Positions 35,481 through 47,699 of a stretch of 64,000 bases of DNA are shown here, in pieces. Below the pieces are notes generated by a model. That model searched no databases. It was given only the letters and a program-made list of their open reading frames with translations, and was not told the origin of the DNA. How positions within the stretch are numbered: the stretch's first letter is position 1; every line of letters starts with the position of its first letter. Where the stretch lies: positions 4,278,001-4,342,000 of the forward strand of contig JBAIAC010000057.1 in assembly GCA_037349315.1 (NCBI GenBank), read 5' to 3'. The position numbers and the translations under genes are program-made. The stretch comes from Chelydra serpentina. Its lineage: Eukaryota; Chordata; Testudines; Chelydridae.

Positions 35481-36649
35481 TGCATCCTAGAGGCTGTTTA
35501 ACTTACTAGGAGTGCTTGTTCTCCTAGCAAAGCAGTGTAAAAGGCACCCAAGGCTGAGAATTGAGGGGACATAAATGTTTGACAGTCCAGATTGTACCCT
35601 GGGTAATGTCATACCAGAGCAGAGCTGCAGGGGATCATGGAGCACCAGGGAAGAAGTCAGAAGCAGAATACTGTGCTTGATGGAATACAGTGGTTTAAGC
35701 CAGAACAGCCAACCCTTTGTGCCTTCAACCATAGGTTAGGGGGCCTGGGATGGATGAGTTGACACATTACCTCTTTAGATGTGGTTTATCAGATGCTGAC
35801 ACGTTGAACCATGGAAATCCGAAGCTTGGAAAGCTTCAAGTATTAAAAGGTACAAATCAGCTCTTTTATATATTTTACTCTTTTGCTTTAACAGTGCTGA
35901 CAAAAGCATTCTGTAGTATAATGTTCATAACTGAAAAGATACTTATATGACTTTCTTCATCCTTTATGGGGTGTATTTAACTTTCATGAAGCAAATTATG
36001 GTCCTGAATCCCTTTCAGATTGTCAGTGGGGGAAAGAGAGGAGAAATAGCCCTAATCCTGCATATGCTGTGATTCAGTCCAGTAGTTGCTTTGTGCTTTT
36101 AGAATGGAGAGGTTTAACACACAAGGGGTACTCTGCTTCTCTCTTTCCCACTGCTCTGATCTTTAGCTGACTTAAGCCATAGCCCGCTGCGCTGCCTCTG
36201 AATCTATTTAATAGCTTGGTTGTTTGGACATGATTAAAAATATCATGAATGGAGGGAAGCAAGAATAAGATGAACAGCTTGTGAAAGATTCTAATTCTAA
36301 AAATATCAGTTTACATACAGCTAGGGTAGTGAAGTCTCTGGCAACAGTCACAATGAAGTCCATTGCAAGTGTCTTTTGCAAGCCCTAGGGCATTGTTGCT
36401 GTAGACTGGACTTAGTGTGTCATGTCCCCTGGATTGTTCATTTTACCAGGGCAAATTTTTTCCACAGGAAGGCATTTTTGGTGGCTTCCTGGTGTTTCCC
36501 TACCTTTGCTCAGTCCTTGACTCAGAAGAACAAGGGATCACTTATTGAAATGCACATTGGGTACTTTTAGAGCAAGTTCTTCATTGTGCAGTACAAGAAT
36601 GGTAATGGATGTGAGGGGTCAGACATATTCTGAACCTGGATGGTTTGTA

Positions 36650-36780
36650 AAGGTTTAGCTGTGTATGCTAAGAAAGGGTAATCAGATCTCACGCTTCAAG
36701 GCATAAACTGATCACCCCAAGGGTCAGGAAGGATTCCCCTCTGCCTTTCCCTGCTGCATGTAGGTAAAGAATTCTATCAC
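36650..36780 (+). mobile_element. LINE-like 3' fragment (CR1/L3-type)
   Basis: 'aaggcataaactgatcaccc' and 'caagggtcaggaaggattcc' belong to a 3' LINE-like repeat that recurs at 56250-56590 ('gggcataaactgattgctgc', 'gtcaggaaggaatttg'). Confidence 0.5.
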
Positions 36781-37109
36781 TAGAGGACCAATTTTACCTT
36801 CTTCTGACTGCTTCTCTGTCAGAAGCTAATGACATTTGGAGTAAAAGAATTTAAAGAGTGATTTTTTTTCTTGTAACACAGTAGTTACAAGTTCTGTCCA
36901 GCAGAATTTATTTTGATTAGGGGTAGAGTTGGGGTCCATATATGGTGATGTTGCATACACACGGATTTGAATCTGAAATCTAGCAGTTTAGGCTTCTTTA
37001 GGAAGAGACAGGAACAGGCGAGATTTGGGCTGCTTTGTTTTGATGGACTGGCTGAAACTGTTTTCCTCCTTGTAAATTTCTTGCTGGCTTATAATCTGTT
37101 GGTGTTTAT

Positions 37110-37320
37110 GCTGATATTTAGCACTTCTAGAGACCCTTCTATTCAAGGATCTCGGTCTACTTTGCAAGTGGGTTCACATTCCCCCCCCCCCATTTCATAC
37201 ATGGGGAAACTGAGGCACGTAGTGGCGAAGCTGTGCTCCAAATCAGTGGCAGAGGTGTGAACAGAACACAGGATTGCTGATTCCGAGTTCTGGGCTCTTC
37301 TGAAGGTCCATCCTTTCTCA
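37110..37320 (-). mobile_element. MIR-like SINE with a poly-C run
   Basis: 'tacatggggaaactgaggca' and 'cgtagtggcg' followed by 'cagtggcagaggtgtgaac' are in MIR minus order. A run of about 13 C residues sits near 37180. Confidence 0.75.
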
Positions 37321-37356
37321 TGCTAGAAGGACTTCACATAGGAGTTGCATTATAAA

Positions 37357-37443
37357 GGTCCAAAATCCTCAACTGGGGTAAATTGGTGTAGATCAGGAGA
37401 CTTCAATGGAGCCGGGATGATTAACACCGGATGCAGGTCTGCC
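37357..37443. repeat. Palindromic mini-repeat, family A, copy 6
   Basis: 'atcctcaactggggtaaatt' and 'ggtgtagatc' face 'tggagccgggatgattaaca' and 'ccggatgcagg'. Confidence 0.55.
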
Positions 37444-37564
37444 CCTTGTTTCCTAAGCAGCTCCTGGCCAGCTTTGAGATCACCAGCTCTCTTCTCTTCC
37501 AGATTTAGGCTCAATCCTTTCTTTTTCCATGAATATACATTACTTTTTGATGTCCTTTAGGCCT

Positions 37565-37740
37565 GCAGTTCTCAAATTGTGGGTTGGGACCCCAAAGTGG
37601 GTCGCAACCCTGTTTTAATGTGGTGGTCAGGGCTGACGTTAGACTTGCTGGGGCCCGGGGCTGAAGCCGAGGCCCGAGCCCCACCACCCAGGGCCAAACA
37701 GCGAGGGCTTCATCCCTGGGCGGTGGGGCTCAGTTTACAT
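37565..37740. repeat. hAT-like repeat fragment
   Basis: 'gcagttctcaaattgtgggt' and 'tgggacccc' resemble the left end of the hAT element at 14183. A G+C-rich segment follows ('cggggctgaagccgaggccc'). No right end or duplication was found. Confidence 0.4.
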
Positions 37741-38701
37741 TTTTCGGGGTCCAGCCTGGCCTTTGGATCTGAGATGAGCAGCAAACATGTTATGTTCCAT
37801 CAGGCTTCTTCAGAGACATTCATGCTCCTGTTAGGGATTTCTGTTCGCTGTGTGCCTAGCTTACATTGGCCCAAACACATCTCCCAATGTAGGGGCATAG
37901 CCTACTGGCCTTACAAGGGATATTTTTATTCTGGTGACCACATTTGCAGCTTTCTGTTTTGAAATGTGTTGAGAATGAAGGGCACGTTAGGCAGAAATCA
38001 GGAGTAAACGCTCGTCAGCCGCCACTTTGGTTGCAGAAGTGTTAGGCAGCTGGATGGATGTTCCCACATTTGAGATCTTTCAATGTAAAGGTCATAAAAC
38101 AACTGACCTTTAGCAATCAAAATCAGCAAGCTGGCTGTGGATGCCCCTGGAAGACGACTGGGCTGGCAGCTTATGAAAGATGTACAGTGTTTGTGGCCTC
38201 TGTCTTGTCCAAAAATGAAATCATCCCCACATTCTTCAGGCTGTGTGCTCAGAAGTGACAGGGAACTCACCTTTCAACATGAAAACTCAAATGCAAACTC
38301 AAGTGCCTCTTCCCACCCCCGCACTCCTCCCCGAAGATGGACTTAATTGAGGGAGACAGTGGCATGTGTGGTTATTTGTCAGGCTGTGCTATTGTATTGC
38401 TAGTATGTGCCCATAGCCAAAAAACAGCTGTTAGCGGCAGCTAAGTGCAAATAGGATTCTCTTAAAACTCAGGCTTTGGTTTGTGAACTCCTGAAAGCGG
38501 TTCCCTCACCCTTTTGCATTCTGGGTAATAGATTCATGCACATGATACAGCGTGTTTTTCAGTAATGCTCCAAATGGCCAACACTTCCATCTTGTTGGCT
38601 TTCTTCAGGTATGGTCTGATAAAACCCTCAATATGTGGTTTAAATAGTCTTGGCCCAGCTGGAATACTTGCATTTAGTCTCCTTTTCAGTAAATAGAGAG
38701 C

Positions 38702-38790
38702 GTGGGCCTAATTTTTCAGAGGTGCTGAGCACCTGCTGTGCTCCTATTTGGTTCTAACTGGAGTTATGGTTCTTAGCACCTCTGTGTAGG
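38702..38790. repeat. Palindromic repeat, family C
   Basis: 'ttttcagaggtgctgagcac' faces 'ggttcttagcacctctgtg' across about 40 bp. Confidence 0.5.
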
Positions 38791-38794
38791 TATG

Positions 38795-39005
38795 TCCCCC
38801 TTGCGTCTAGAGAAACGAGGTGGATGAAGTAGTACTTTTACTGGACCAACTTCTGCTGGTGAAAGAGACACGCTTTCGAGCTACACAGAGCTCTTCTTCA
38901 GGCCTGGGAAAGGGATGAAGCTTCACAGCTAAATACAAGATCAAACAGTTAGTTTAGCATAAATTGCTAGCGCATATTCTAAGGGAACATTCAAGGAGAA
39001 CTATG
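38795..39005 (-). mobile_element. PLE 3' terminal fragment with hammerhead-like core
   Basis: On the minus strand the order is 'ttcccttagaatatg', 'tatgctaaac', 'tttcccaggcctgaagaag', then 'gttggtccag'. This parallels the 3' terminal part of the plus-strand PLE at 60870-61885. A CTGAAGA (plus-strand 38895-38901), a GAGC/GCTC stem II, GAAA (plus-strand 38874-38877) and a two-pair stem III followed by TC are in hammerhead order. It carries the uninterrupted version of the site where a hAT-like element sits in the 60-61 kb copy. Confidence 0.65.
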
Positions 39006-39229
39006 GGTTTAGGCATGCATGCGACATATGGACCACAGAGCGCATTTTTAATTTCCTTTGCTAACTTCGTTTTGATCAGTAGGTTTTTAACACGCTGTTA
39101 GATCTCAGTCTGTCTCCAGCAAAAACAGTCATCACAGAATATATTATGGCAGTCTTACATGCTGCTTTGTGGCTATTGATATATTGTCTCTCTCTCTCTG
39201 TGTGTATGTTTGAAATTGTTGCTCTGACT

Positions 39230-39345
39230 GGCACTTTCCCACCCTTAAATTCTGAGCTCCTCGGAGCAGGGACAATGTTCCTGGAGTTTTTGGAAAGCCC
39301 TTAGCATGGAGTAGATGCTACCATTGATGCAGTAATAATAATAAT
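39230..39345 (+). mobile_element. SINE 3' end (MIR-like, sauropsid tail)
   Basis: 'ctgagctcctcggagcaggg', 'acaatgttcctgg' and 'agtagatgctaccattgatg' followed by 'aataataataat' match the tail of the 15120-15415 element. Confidence 0.6.
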
Positions 39346-40007
39346 GGAATAGTGTAATCCCCTTTCAATCGGCCGCCTATTTTTGGACCAGCTCTGTCGT
39401 ATCTATTGTGTAACCTTCAAATCAAGTTCCTTGTCCTGGTAATCATGACCCTTTGTGGAATAGTGCTTGGTAGCTCCAAATAAGTAGTCCATGAGTGGAG
39501 CCCTGTGCATTCTGCAGCTGCCTATATATTAGGTAGGTAGTGAATATTTGCTGGAGATTTCCAGTTTGGAGACGCAAGGATTTAATGTGGGATCAAAGCC
39601 AGAGACCATTTACATCCAGGCCGCAACTTTAATCTAGCGTACTATCCTGGGACTAAGGATGTGTGTCTTCACCTGAGGCGTAGACTTTTTCAGTGCTTTA
39701 CCTAGTGGGTCAGAGAGGTGTTTGTTCTTGGTCTTGCTAGTGAACACCTAATGCCTTGAAGCATGAGGTTTGATTACTCCTGCCTTAGCGCTCATAAATA
39801 TTGTTGATGGTCCTAAAATAGCTTGATCTGATTAAAAAATGACCATCTGAAAGGAAAGGGCAGCCTTAAAAACACCCTAATTCAGCCCCACAACCACCGT
39901 ATCTGAGCAGCTGCCAGGAGAAGCTTTGAAATTGGATAGAATCACTGCCTGCTTGTGTGTAGAGGTCTGCAGGAATGGTGGTGAACTCATGTGGGGCTCA
40001 AACTCAA

Positions 40008-40302
40008 GGGTACGTCTATACTTACCTCCGGGTTCGGCGGTAAGCAATCGATCTTCTGGGATCGATTTATTGCGTCTTGTCTAGACGCGATAAATCGATC
40101 CCAGAGCCGCTCCCCGTCGACACCGGAACTCCTGCTCGCCGAGAGGAGTACGCGGAGTCGACGGGGGAGCCTGCTTGCGCCGCGTGGACCCGAGGTAAGT
40201 GTGTTTCAGTTCGAACTAAGATACTTCTACTTCAGCTACGCTATTCACGTAGCTGAAGTCGCGTATCTTAGTTCGAACTGCGGGGTTAGTGTGGGCCAGC
40301 TC
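40008..40302. mobile_element. Hairpin-rich MITE, copy 1
   Basis: It is the same family as 57501-57802. The left end is GGGTACGTCTATACTTACC and the right end 'gttagtgtgggccagctc'. Two internal stems are strong. One is near 40050-40105 (CTGGGATCGATTTATTGCGTC against its complement). The other is near 40207-40281 (AGTTCGAACTAAGATAC against its complement, with CTTCAGCTACG against CGTAGCTGAAG). The ends have diverged more than in the other copy. Confidence 0.75.
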
Positions 40303-41049
40303 AGATGTATGTTTGTATGTTACTACGTGGCTTGCAAAATCACGCCTGTGGTCAGTTTTGCAACATAGACTGCTGTGAATGAATCCATGAAACAGGACTA
40401 AGACCCTAGGCATTTTATGTGACATAATTATATTGCTTTAGCTTTGTTTGTAGTGTAGTGTAATAGAATTTGTTTCTGGATTATTTTTATGATCCTTTAT
40501 GATCACAAATTAATAATAAATCTCCCCAGTGCCACGACAGAGGATGCTACATATCGCTACAAGAGCGCAGTGGGATCCTGGCCCATTCGGTGAAATGTAT
40601 TTGGCCTCCTGGATCTCAGTGTCAGGTGTTAGTACTATCAGCTCAGCATTTCTGCGGGCTGTTATTAAGGACTTTCCTACTATGCAGTATAATATTCCAC
40701 CCCTTCCAAACATACACCCTCCCTGATTTGGAATTCAGCGAATGTAGCGATTTTGTAATGCTGTGGTCAGATTCGCAGTTACAATAATGCCTCCAATTCT
40801 GGTCATTGGACTGCATAAAACAGCTGTTCAGCACTTGAAAAGATACCCAGGAGGGCAGGATGGCTCATGGTGAAGATAGAATGAGTTATAATATGAAGGC
40901 AGGTTGAAACAGAAGATGGTGCAGGTTAAATAAACGCTGTTGTGGGATGGTATTGGCATGCCTTGCTTTGCCTTTTTAATGAAATAATTTGTTGGACGAG
41001 GTACTTAAAGCATCAGATGTGTAGGACTGTGGAGGTTTCAGGGCCTACT

Positions 41050-41560
41050 TCTAAGTGGATAATTTATTCCCATCCCAAAAGGCAGCACAGATTATGGGAA
41101 AACTCAGTTTGACTTTGTTTCTTGGTCCAGAGGGTCTGCTACCAGAGGAGGACTGCAGGTAAGGACTGAATGTGGTACTTTGGCAGCCCGTGACTGGAAC
41201 AGCTTGGATACTATGAACCAGTATGGAGGTGCACTGGTTGGCAGAGCTGTATAGAAGGAAGAGGGTAGAACTGGAAAAGCAGGGGCTGCTGCGGGAAAGG
41301 ATTGCAGAGCGTTCTCTACACTGTTTGGAGGCTAATGGTTGAAATGGCAAGTGCGGTGGGTTAGCATTGAGGAGCATTGCCAGAGCTGTGTATGGGAGGA
41401 ATAGCAGGGAGTGCTATAGGTGAGACCTGAGATTCCTCCATACGCAGGAGCTGATGACTGGAAATAGAGGCAGGTGCTGCAGGTCAAGACTCAGGTATTC
41501 TGGCAGAGCCGTGTGGGGAAGTTTATACAGCTGGTGGCTATGGGGTGCCCAGCCTTAAGC
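41050..41560. repeat. Dispersed G-rich repeat related to 10120-10360
   Basis: 'ggaggaatagcagggagtgc', 'gaggcaggtgctgcaggtca' and 'ggcagagccgtgtgggga' echo the 10120-10360 copy. Internal units are repeated with drift. Confidence 0.45.
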
Positions 41561-42850
41561 ATTATTATCGCTCTTCACTTTCTGTGACATGCACTGCTTC
41601 ACCTCTCCCATCCAGAAAAAAAAAAAGAGAGTGAGGGTAAAGAAATCATATATAATCTCCCTCTCTTTCTGTCTCTCTCAAATTACTTTTTCATTCGCTT
41701 TATTTATCAGTGTACTTGGCCGTAGTTTTTATTCCTCTGCAACCGGGCAGTAGCTAGAGAAGGTCGATAAGGAGACAAACTTTGTAGCCCCTACGGTTGG
41801 ACGTATTTAAAGTGGCATCTTTACAAAATGAACAGTGTCCCTTGTCAAAAGGGAAACTCTCCAGCATAATACAAAGTGGATCAACACTGGCACCCAGTGT
41901 TTAGATAGAATCATTTCAGATCTGGATTTCCAAGTTTCGCGCCCTGTTTCCACACTGGTGTTATGCATAACGGAGGGAAACATTTTAAACGCAGAGTTGG
42001 CACCTGCAGTCTAGGGCTGTGTGGTACCTGTGTGGTGGTTTGGTTCCTATACCGATAACCTTCCCTGTAGCTGTTTTTTGTTACTGGCCTTTGATGTTAT
42101 GAAGAGAACACCGGATTTGTTTTTTATCTTGAAACTTTTGGCCCTAATCGAGGATTAAAAATGAAGAAATAATGAACAAGCAAACTCGTTTAATTTTATT
42201 AATCTTATCATAAAAGCTGTTAGACCTCAGGTAAGCAGGGGTTTAAATGCTCTGCTGAAGTCCGTTCCTACTCAGTAAAACACTTAAGCATGTGCTTAAT
42301 TGTAAGCTTGTATTTAAGATGCATTGAATGTGCCCAGATTCATGGCCTACGTGTGGATTGCTGAATTGAAGCCTCAGTCAGTGGTTTCATCCTGGCCACA
42401 TTTTCTCTTCTGAACTCAGCAAGGTGATGATACTTAAATTCAGAAGAATAAATAATGAATAGCTTAAAGTCCCAAATGTTGCAGATCCCTACTCGTCACT
42501 TATCTGGAGACCTTTCTGCGTGTGATGTTGTTATTTATGTTTAATTCCCCTGGCTATCAGTGCTCAAAACAGATGATTTTTAAAAATGTGATTCATAAAG
42601 CCACTTTCATTAATTCTGCTTTTAATGGCAAACTGATTGTAGGAAATCTGTGGTTTTTTTCCTCCTTAATTATTTGATGAATCATAACAGGCCAGATTCA
42701 GCTATCTGGTTTTCATGCAGCGGTCCTGATTTTTAGTGGGACTACATGGAGTAAGGGACTGCTCTGCATGAGCAGGGTGGTCACTATGTCCACGCATTGT
42801 CTTTCATAAGCCCTCGGAAGCTACTTGAATATGGACACCTGCTAGATCTC
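41561..42850. other. Intronic sequence, nothing recognised
   Basis: Contains short CT-rich runs near 41660-41685. No gene or named element. Confidence 0.5.
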
Positions 42851-42864
42851 CTCTTTCATTGTTG

Positions 42865-42967
42865 AAGCGACAAAGGGTCCTGTGGCACCTTATAGACTAA
42901 CAGAGGTATTGAAGAATAAGCTTTCGTGGGTCAATACCCACTTCTTCGGATGCAAGCAGTGGAAGTG
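42865..42967 (-). mobile_element. Very short PLE-terminus unit with degenerate hammerhead core
   Basis: The 103-bp unit is bounded by CTTTCATTGTTG (42853-42864 and 42968-42979), a perfect 12-bp target duplication. It is a single copy of the repeat found twice in 7247-7442. Read on the minus strand it has CCGAAGA (second base differs from CUGANGA), stem II GTGGGT/ACCCAC, GAAA, then GC-TTAT-TC, so the core is probably not active. Confidence 0.75.
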
Positions 42968-43673
42968 CTTTCATTGTTGTGCTTTGTATTGGAAGCCTAC
43001 GGCCTCGTACTGCAAACATCCGTAACTCTCCTAAAATCTCAGTTGCACGTAGCTCAGTGGGATTGTTCATGGCTCCAGATCAGTGAAGCATGTAAGCTCG
43101 GGTCTAAATCTCATTGAAGTCAGTGGGTCTTACGCACTTGCCTAACATGAAGCATGTGCTGAAGTGCTTTGTTGAAGAAGGGTGGACTGATGTATTGGGA
43201 CCCATGCTAGCAAAATTATGCTCATGAGAAAATAATTGGAAGCTCAAACTCTACATTGTTTTCTTTCAAGTCTGTAGTCAATGAAGCACATAGGGGTCTA
43301 ATGCTTCTGGGCAAAACTGACTGTAGAAATATGTCAGGTGTTGCATCTCTTATGGTGCATTTCATTGTTCCGTTCAGTGAAGCTTTCAGTGCCTCAAAAG
43401 CTATTAAGGAAAAGCTTTGAAGAATGGATGTTCAGAAATAAAGTCCTGATTCAGCTGATCAGTTATGTGTTAAAGTAAAGTATGTGCTCCAGGCCCATAG
43501 AATATGTCTTAAGCATGCGCTTAAAGTGTTTAGCTGAATTGAAGCTAAACTCTGTAGTCGTAGGAAACCGTAGAGAAGACTAAGCGGCCATTAACTTCTT
43601 GGTCCTTGACATACACAGTCTATTTGTGATGTGCTCTGTACAGGAGTATACTCGCTATATATTTAAAAAGCCA

Positions 43674-43920
43674 ACAATTGGAAAGGAGGGGCTTGTGCTT
43701 AAGACATTGGACTGGAACTCAGGAGATTGGAGTTCTGTTCACAGATCTGCACAGACTTCTGCAGCCTCAGGTGAGTTGTTTACTTTCTCGGGCTCCGTTC
43801 CCCATCTGTAAAATGGAAGTAATAATCCTTTTCTATCTCAGAAGGGGGTTGTGAGGATAAATCCATACATATTTGGTAGGCACATGAATACTACTATAAC
43901 TGGGGTTCTATAAGTGCCTA
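43674..43920 (+). mobile_element. MIR-like SINE, nearly full length
   Basis: 'gacattggactggaactcag', 'gagattggagttctgttc', 'ccccatctgtaaaatggaag' and 'gggttgtgaggataaat' are in MIR order. Confidence 0.8.
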
Positions 43921-44054
43921 GATAGACTCAATTAACCGTGGGTCTGGAATAGAACAATCATTTCTTATTCAAAGTACAGGGGAAACATGTAGCGTCTCCG
44001 ATACCATTGTGTGATGATATGTTGGCAAATGCTGATGCTTTACTGATAAACTGC

Positions 44055-44245
44055 CCCCAGTTGGACTGGAAATAGAAGACTCGCCTTTCTCATGGCATTT
44101 GGGTGCCTGCTCCAGCTGGATCCAGGAAGCACAAGGGAATGCAAAGGCAGCTGAAAGCAGCCCCCAAGCATGGTACTCTTGGAAGATAATGGCAAACTTG
44201 CACCAGCGCATTGCAGCAAGGGAAATTGAAAACTGAAAGTGGATC
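44055..44245 (+). repeat. Unclassified interspersed repeat, copy 1
   Basis: 'ttggactggaaatagaagac', 'tcgcctttctcatggcattt', 'gggtgcctgctccagctgga' and 'cacaagggaatgcaaaggca' match the copy at 45845-45985 with clear divergence. The family is not named. Confidence 0.6.
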
Positions 44246-45189
44246 TGCAAAAAAGCACCAAAACTACTACCACAAATAAGATGGATGATGAAGCATCCTC
44301 GTTCATTACTATCCAAAAGTATCTGACTGTTTTTTAGCGAACAAAGAAATATTAGAGGGAGAAAATAGTTTTCATTTAGCGATATCTCTTTTGGCTATAC
44401 TGGAAATGAATCATGACATAAAGAATAAAATGAAATGAAAAAGATACCATTTATTTCCTTTTGCGGAGCATACGGTGAACACTTATTCTGAAGGTTAAAA
44501 ATGTCCTTCTGAACTAAAATGGATCACACTAAAACACAGATGATGTACCTTAAAGGACCGTAGGACATCCCCAGCACACTTAGCTGAAAAATTATGGGCA
44601 GGGAAAGGAGAAAATGGTATTTCTTCAGCTAAGTCGAAATTCACCCCCGTTCCAGCAAAAGGCCCGTGCTGTACTTCCATGGCTTTTTGCTGCCATTAAG
44701 CTTTCTTATCACAGTTCACCCCTGCGGAAAGGGAAAAAGCAACATATGAAATTGTAAATTCAGTTTACTCCCTGAGTTGGCTTCTGGTGATGTTGGGTCC
44801 ACCAGGAACAAGAATCCAGTTGCAAGGTTCCACTCCTGAGATTCTGCCAAAGTAGGTACGGACCATTTAGGTAGCCAAATAAAAGCTTTCTTCCCCTCAA
44901 ACAAAACCCCTCTGTCTCTAATGATTTTTAAGCCTCCTCTTCCCTCCCTGTACTGTAGCTGGTACTGGTGTGGCTGAGCAGTGACACATTATGAGCTAAT
45001 TAATTAATAAAATTACGGATGTCTTTTTAAATCAGGCGTTGGCTCTTGGTTTGGGTTCTGCACCCTCTGCCTGGACACATCAGCTCTTGCAGGTTGTTTG
45101 GATCCAGGGTTTCGCTTTGTCAGCTGCAGATTGTTGAAGTATATTGATGTGAATATAAATTAGGAAGATCCCAAGCTCATAGGGCCAGA

Positions 45190-45780
45190 TTGCCATGAAA
45201 AAATCTATAGGAATGGGAAGGGGGGGAAATGAGAGCGGTTCTCTCTGGTGGATCCTGCTCCAGGAGAAGTCTTGCCCCACTAGACAGTGGGGTAGCGGAT
45301 TCAGCCACCCCCATACTTCCAATCTGCTGCAAACGGTGGCCATCCATGTAGGCAGTCCTGTGCCTTTTCCCAAGGTCTGGGGCACTCTTTCCCCTCTCTC
45401 ATTTCTCAGCAGCACATCTCCAAGGGTCTCCGCCACTCACTGCCGCCTGTGCAGCCCTGAAAGGGGATTCCTCAGCGCACATATTGTCCGCTGAAAAAGG
45501 GGCTCCTGATTGGTCATTAACTTGTCAGCATGGGAAGGTTGTTGGTGAGACATGATGGGTGTAGTGCGCCCTTTCCATCCTGTCTCAAGGCTGCCCCTCC
45601 TATGATCCTCCAGAAGTCTGGGGAAAAGAAAGGAACCCCATGCCTCTAAGGAAGTGATAGGCAAATCTTAGCATGTCCTGGTCTGGCAGCCTCTTGAAGC
45701 CTGGATGCTCTTGTGACTGCCATTCAGAGGTGGAAATCTCATGGGACCATGCTCTCCTGTAAGGTTTCCCTCTCCCGCTT
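45190..45780. repeat. Probable unclassified turtle repeat
   Basis: 'ctctggtggatcctgctcc', 'agaagtcttgccccacta' and 'gacagtggggtagcgg' have the style of an interspersed repeat known to me from turtles, but no ends are visible. Confidence 0.3.
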
Positions 45781-45844
45781 GTTTCTGGGATGGTGAAAAA
45801 TATGGTGTGGACGTTTTGTTTGTTTTTCTTGGGAGATTCCTTGA

Positions 45845-45985
45845 ACTTCCCGTCCTGGATTGGACTGGAATGAGAAAACTTGCCTTTTCCGTGGCATTTC
45901 GGTGCTTCAGCTTCCAACTGCAAATGGATCCCGGAGGCACAAGGGGATGCAAGAGCGAGTTGGAAAAAAGCAACTGAAAGGAAAC
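45845..45985 (+). repeat. Unclassified interspersed repeat, copy 2
   Basis: 'ttggactggaatgagaaaac', 'ttgccttttccgtggcattt' and 'cacaaggggatgcaagagcg' match 44055-44245, about 1.8 kb away in the same orientation. Confidence 0.6.
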
Positions 45986-45989
45986 TTCT

Positions 45990-47560
45990 GAAAACGTTTC
46001 TAGGATGCGCAGAGGGGTCTGAGTTAGTTGTATCTTGACAGGTCTGCCCATCTCACTTTATCTCGCAGCTCCCTCTAACCTCTCTTGAAGACCTGTTTTG
46101 CTGCATTCATTTTATTCTGGAGCCCACAATTGCATTAGCTTTGTTTTTTTGCTGGGAGTGTGAATTAATTGGGACAGAGATTGCATGAGGCCCCATATCA
46201 TACAAGTTGTCCTCCTTGTTAAGGCTTCAAGGTTAGAACAACAATAGCTTTAAAATATCGCTGTTATAAACAACCATAGATAATTCAGGCCATAAAAATG
46301 TTTCTTTTAGCCATGTAAATAGGGTAATAGAGTAGGATATAGTCGCTAGATCTATTAAATGTTGGAGTTATTTTACACTCGAGCAATATAAAGGGAGAAA
46401 ATAGGTCTGTAGATTAATCTGAATAGGAGCCAGCAAAGACATTTATTCTGAATGGCTAATAAGTAGATTGTTGTTGTTAGTGTTTGAAGCTACCTGAAAT
46501 GGTGCAATAGCTCAAATGTTTCACATGATGAATGGGATAGGAAGCATATATATATATTTTTTTAGCTGATTACCGGAGCTGGGGCGTTTTCGGAAAGGCT
46601 GATGCCATTAGGCTGAAGATGTCTTGATGGTGGGATTCTGTCCAAGGATGCACCAAGTCACATCAGATGACTTCAAAATACTCGTTAATTTCGAGTGAAC
46701 AGGAACGAGGAGGAGAGCTGCAGCACGTTGTAGCTGCCGTGACTCCCACTATCTTTTGAAATCGTCCATCATAGTGATGCTTAACGTAGGGATGAAAGGG
46801 AGTGAGAACCAAGTGGAGCCGGTTGAGAACAACGGAGCACAAAAAGGAATGGGGAGCTGCACCTAAGAGGCGTGAAGACAGTGAAGGGTTTGGGGGGTCT
46901 CTGAAATAGAACGAGTGAGTCTCTGGGCCAGGGGTGAACTCTGGCAAGTGCTGTGCATAGCTGGCTGTGAGGATAGAAAGTGGCAGGCACTCGCTCTCTT
47001 CTGGCTCCCTCCAATTCTGTAGTCCGTTGCAGGCCACGTGCGACCGGAACTAGTGAGAGACTTCCTGGATTGGGGCCTACGTACCTGAGGTGTGACCAAC
47101 ATAGTGGGGTCTGGCTTTGCCCAAGAAGTGGGCCTCAGGTAGGATTTGAAGGTGGGAATTCAGGGCATGTGGTGCACTGGATGTGGGAGGATGTTCTTGG
47201 AGAACGGGTAGGAGGACGAGGGGAGGCAAAGGGAGAGACGTATGTCGGGAGTGAGAGTGAAATGAGGGCAGACGCGTAGGTGGGGTGAGGGGTGGGGAAA
47301 CCAACGTGGATGCCTGGAGATGAGGACAGCGGAGCTTGAATTGAAATGCAGGAGAGAGGAAGCCAGCGAAGGGGTCAGAGACGGGGAGCAGCCGGTATGT
47401 ACCAATTAATTTGAAGTTTGTTTCTGGGGGACTTTGAGGGATATGCTGCAGAGTCGTAGGAAGGCTGGAGGGAATTACAATTGGATGTTTAGGCCTGGCT
47501 GACCTTTTCCTACCTGAAGTTTAATATCTTGTCTTTGGAAGATTATTATTTTTCTTCTTA
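45990..47560. other. Intronic sequence, nothing recognised
   Basis: A short AT run lies near 46548. The part 46900-47400 is G-rich on the plus strand, which gives long but meaningless minus-strand open frames. No gene was supported. Confidence 0.5.
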
Positions 47561-47562
47561 TG

Positions 47563-47695
47563 AGATAAATCATAGAGTTTAAGGCCAGAAGAAACCGCCC
47601 TCCGGTCTGACATCCCCCCATTCCCTCTGGGTGCGTCACCTGCTGCCCACACCACCCAGCACACGTGTGCCAAGCCCAAAAACCAAGCCCCTTCC
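47563..47695 (-). mobile_element. CR1 LINE 3' end
   Basis: 'aatcatagagtttaaggcca' and 'gaagaaaccgcc' are a reversed CR1 tail, followed by 'cacccagcacacgtgtgcc', which also occurs in CR1 3' regions. Confidence 0.7.
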
Positions 47696-47699
47696 ATCT

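Noticed and set aside
40207..40281. Long palindrome as a replication origin or attachment site
   Set aside because: The same stem recurs in the MITE at 57501-57802, so it belongs to a transposon family.
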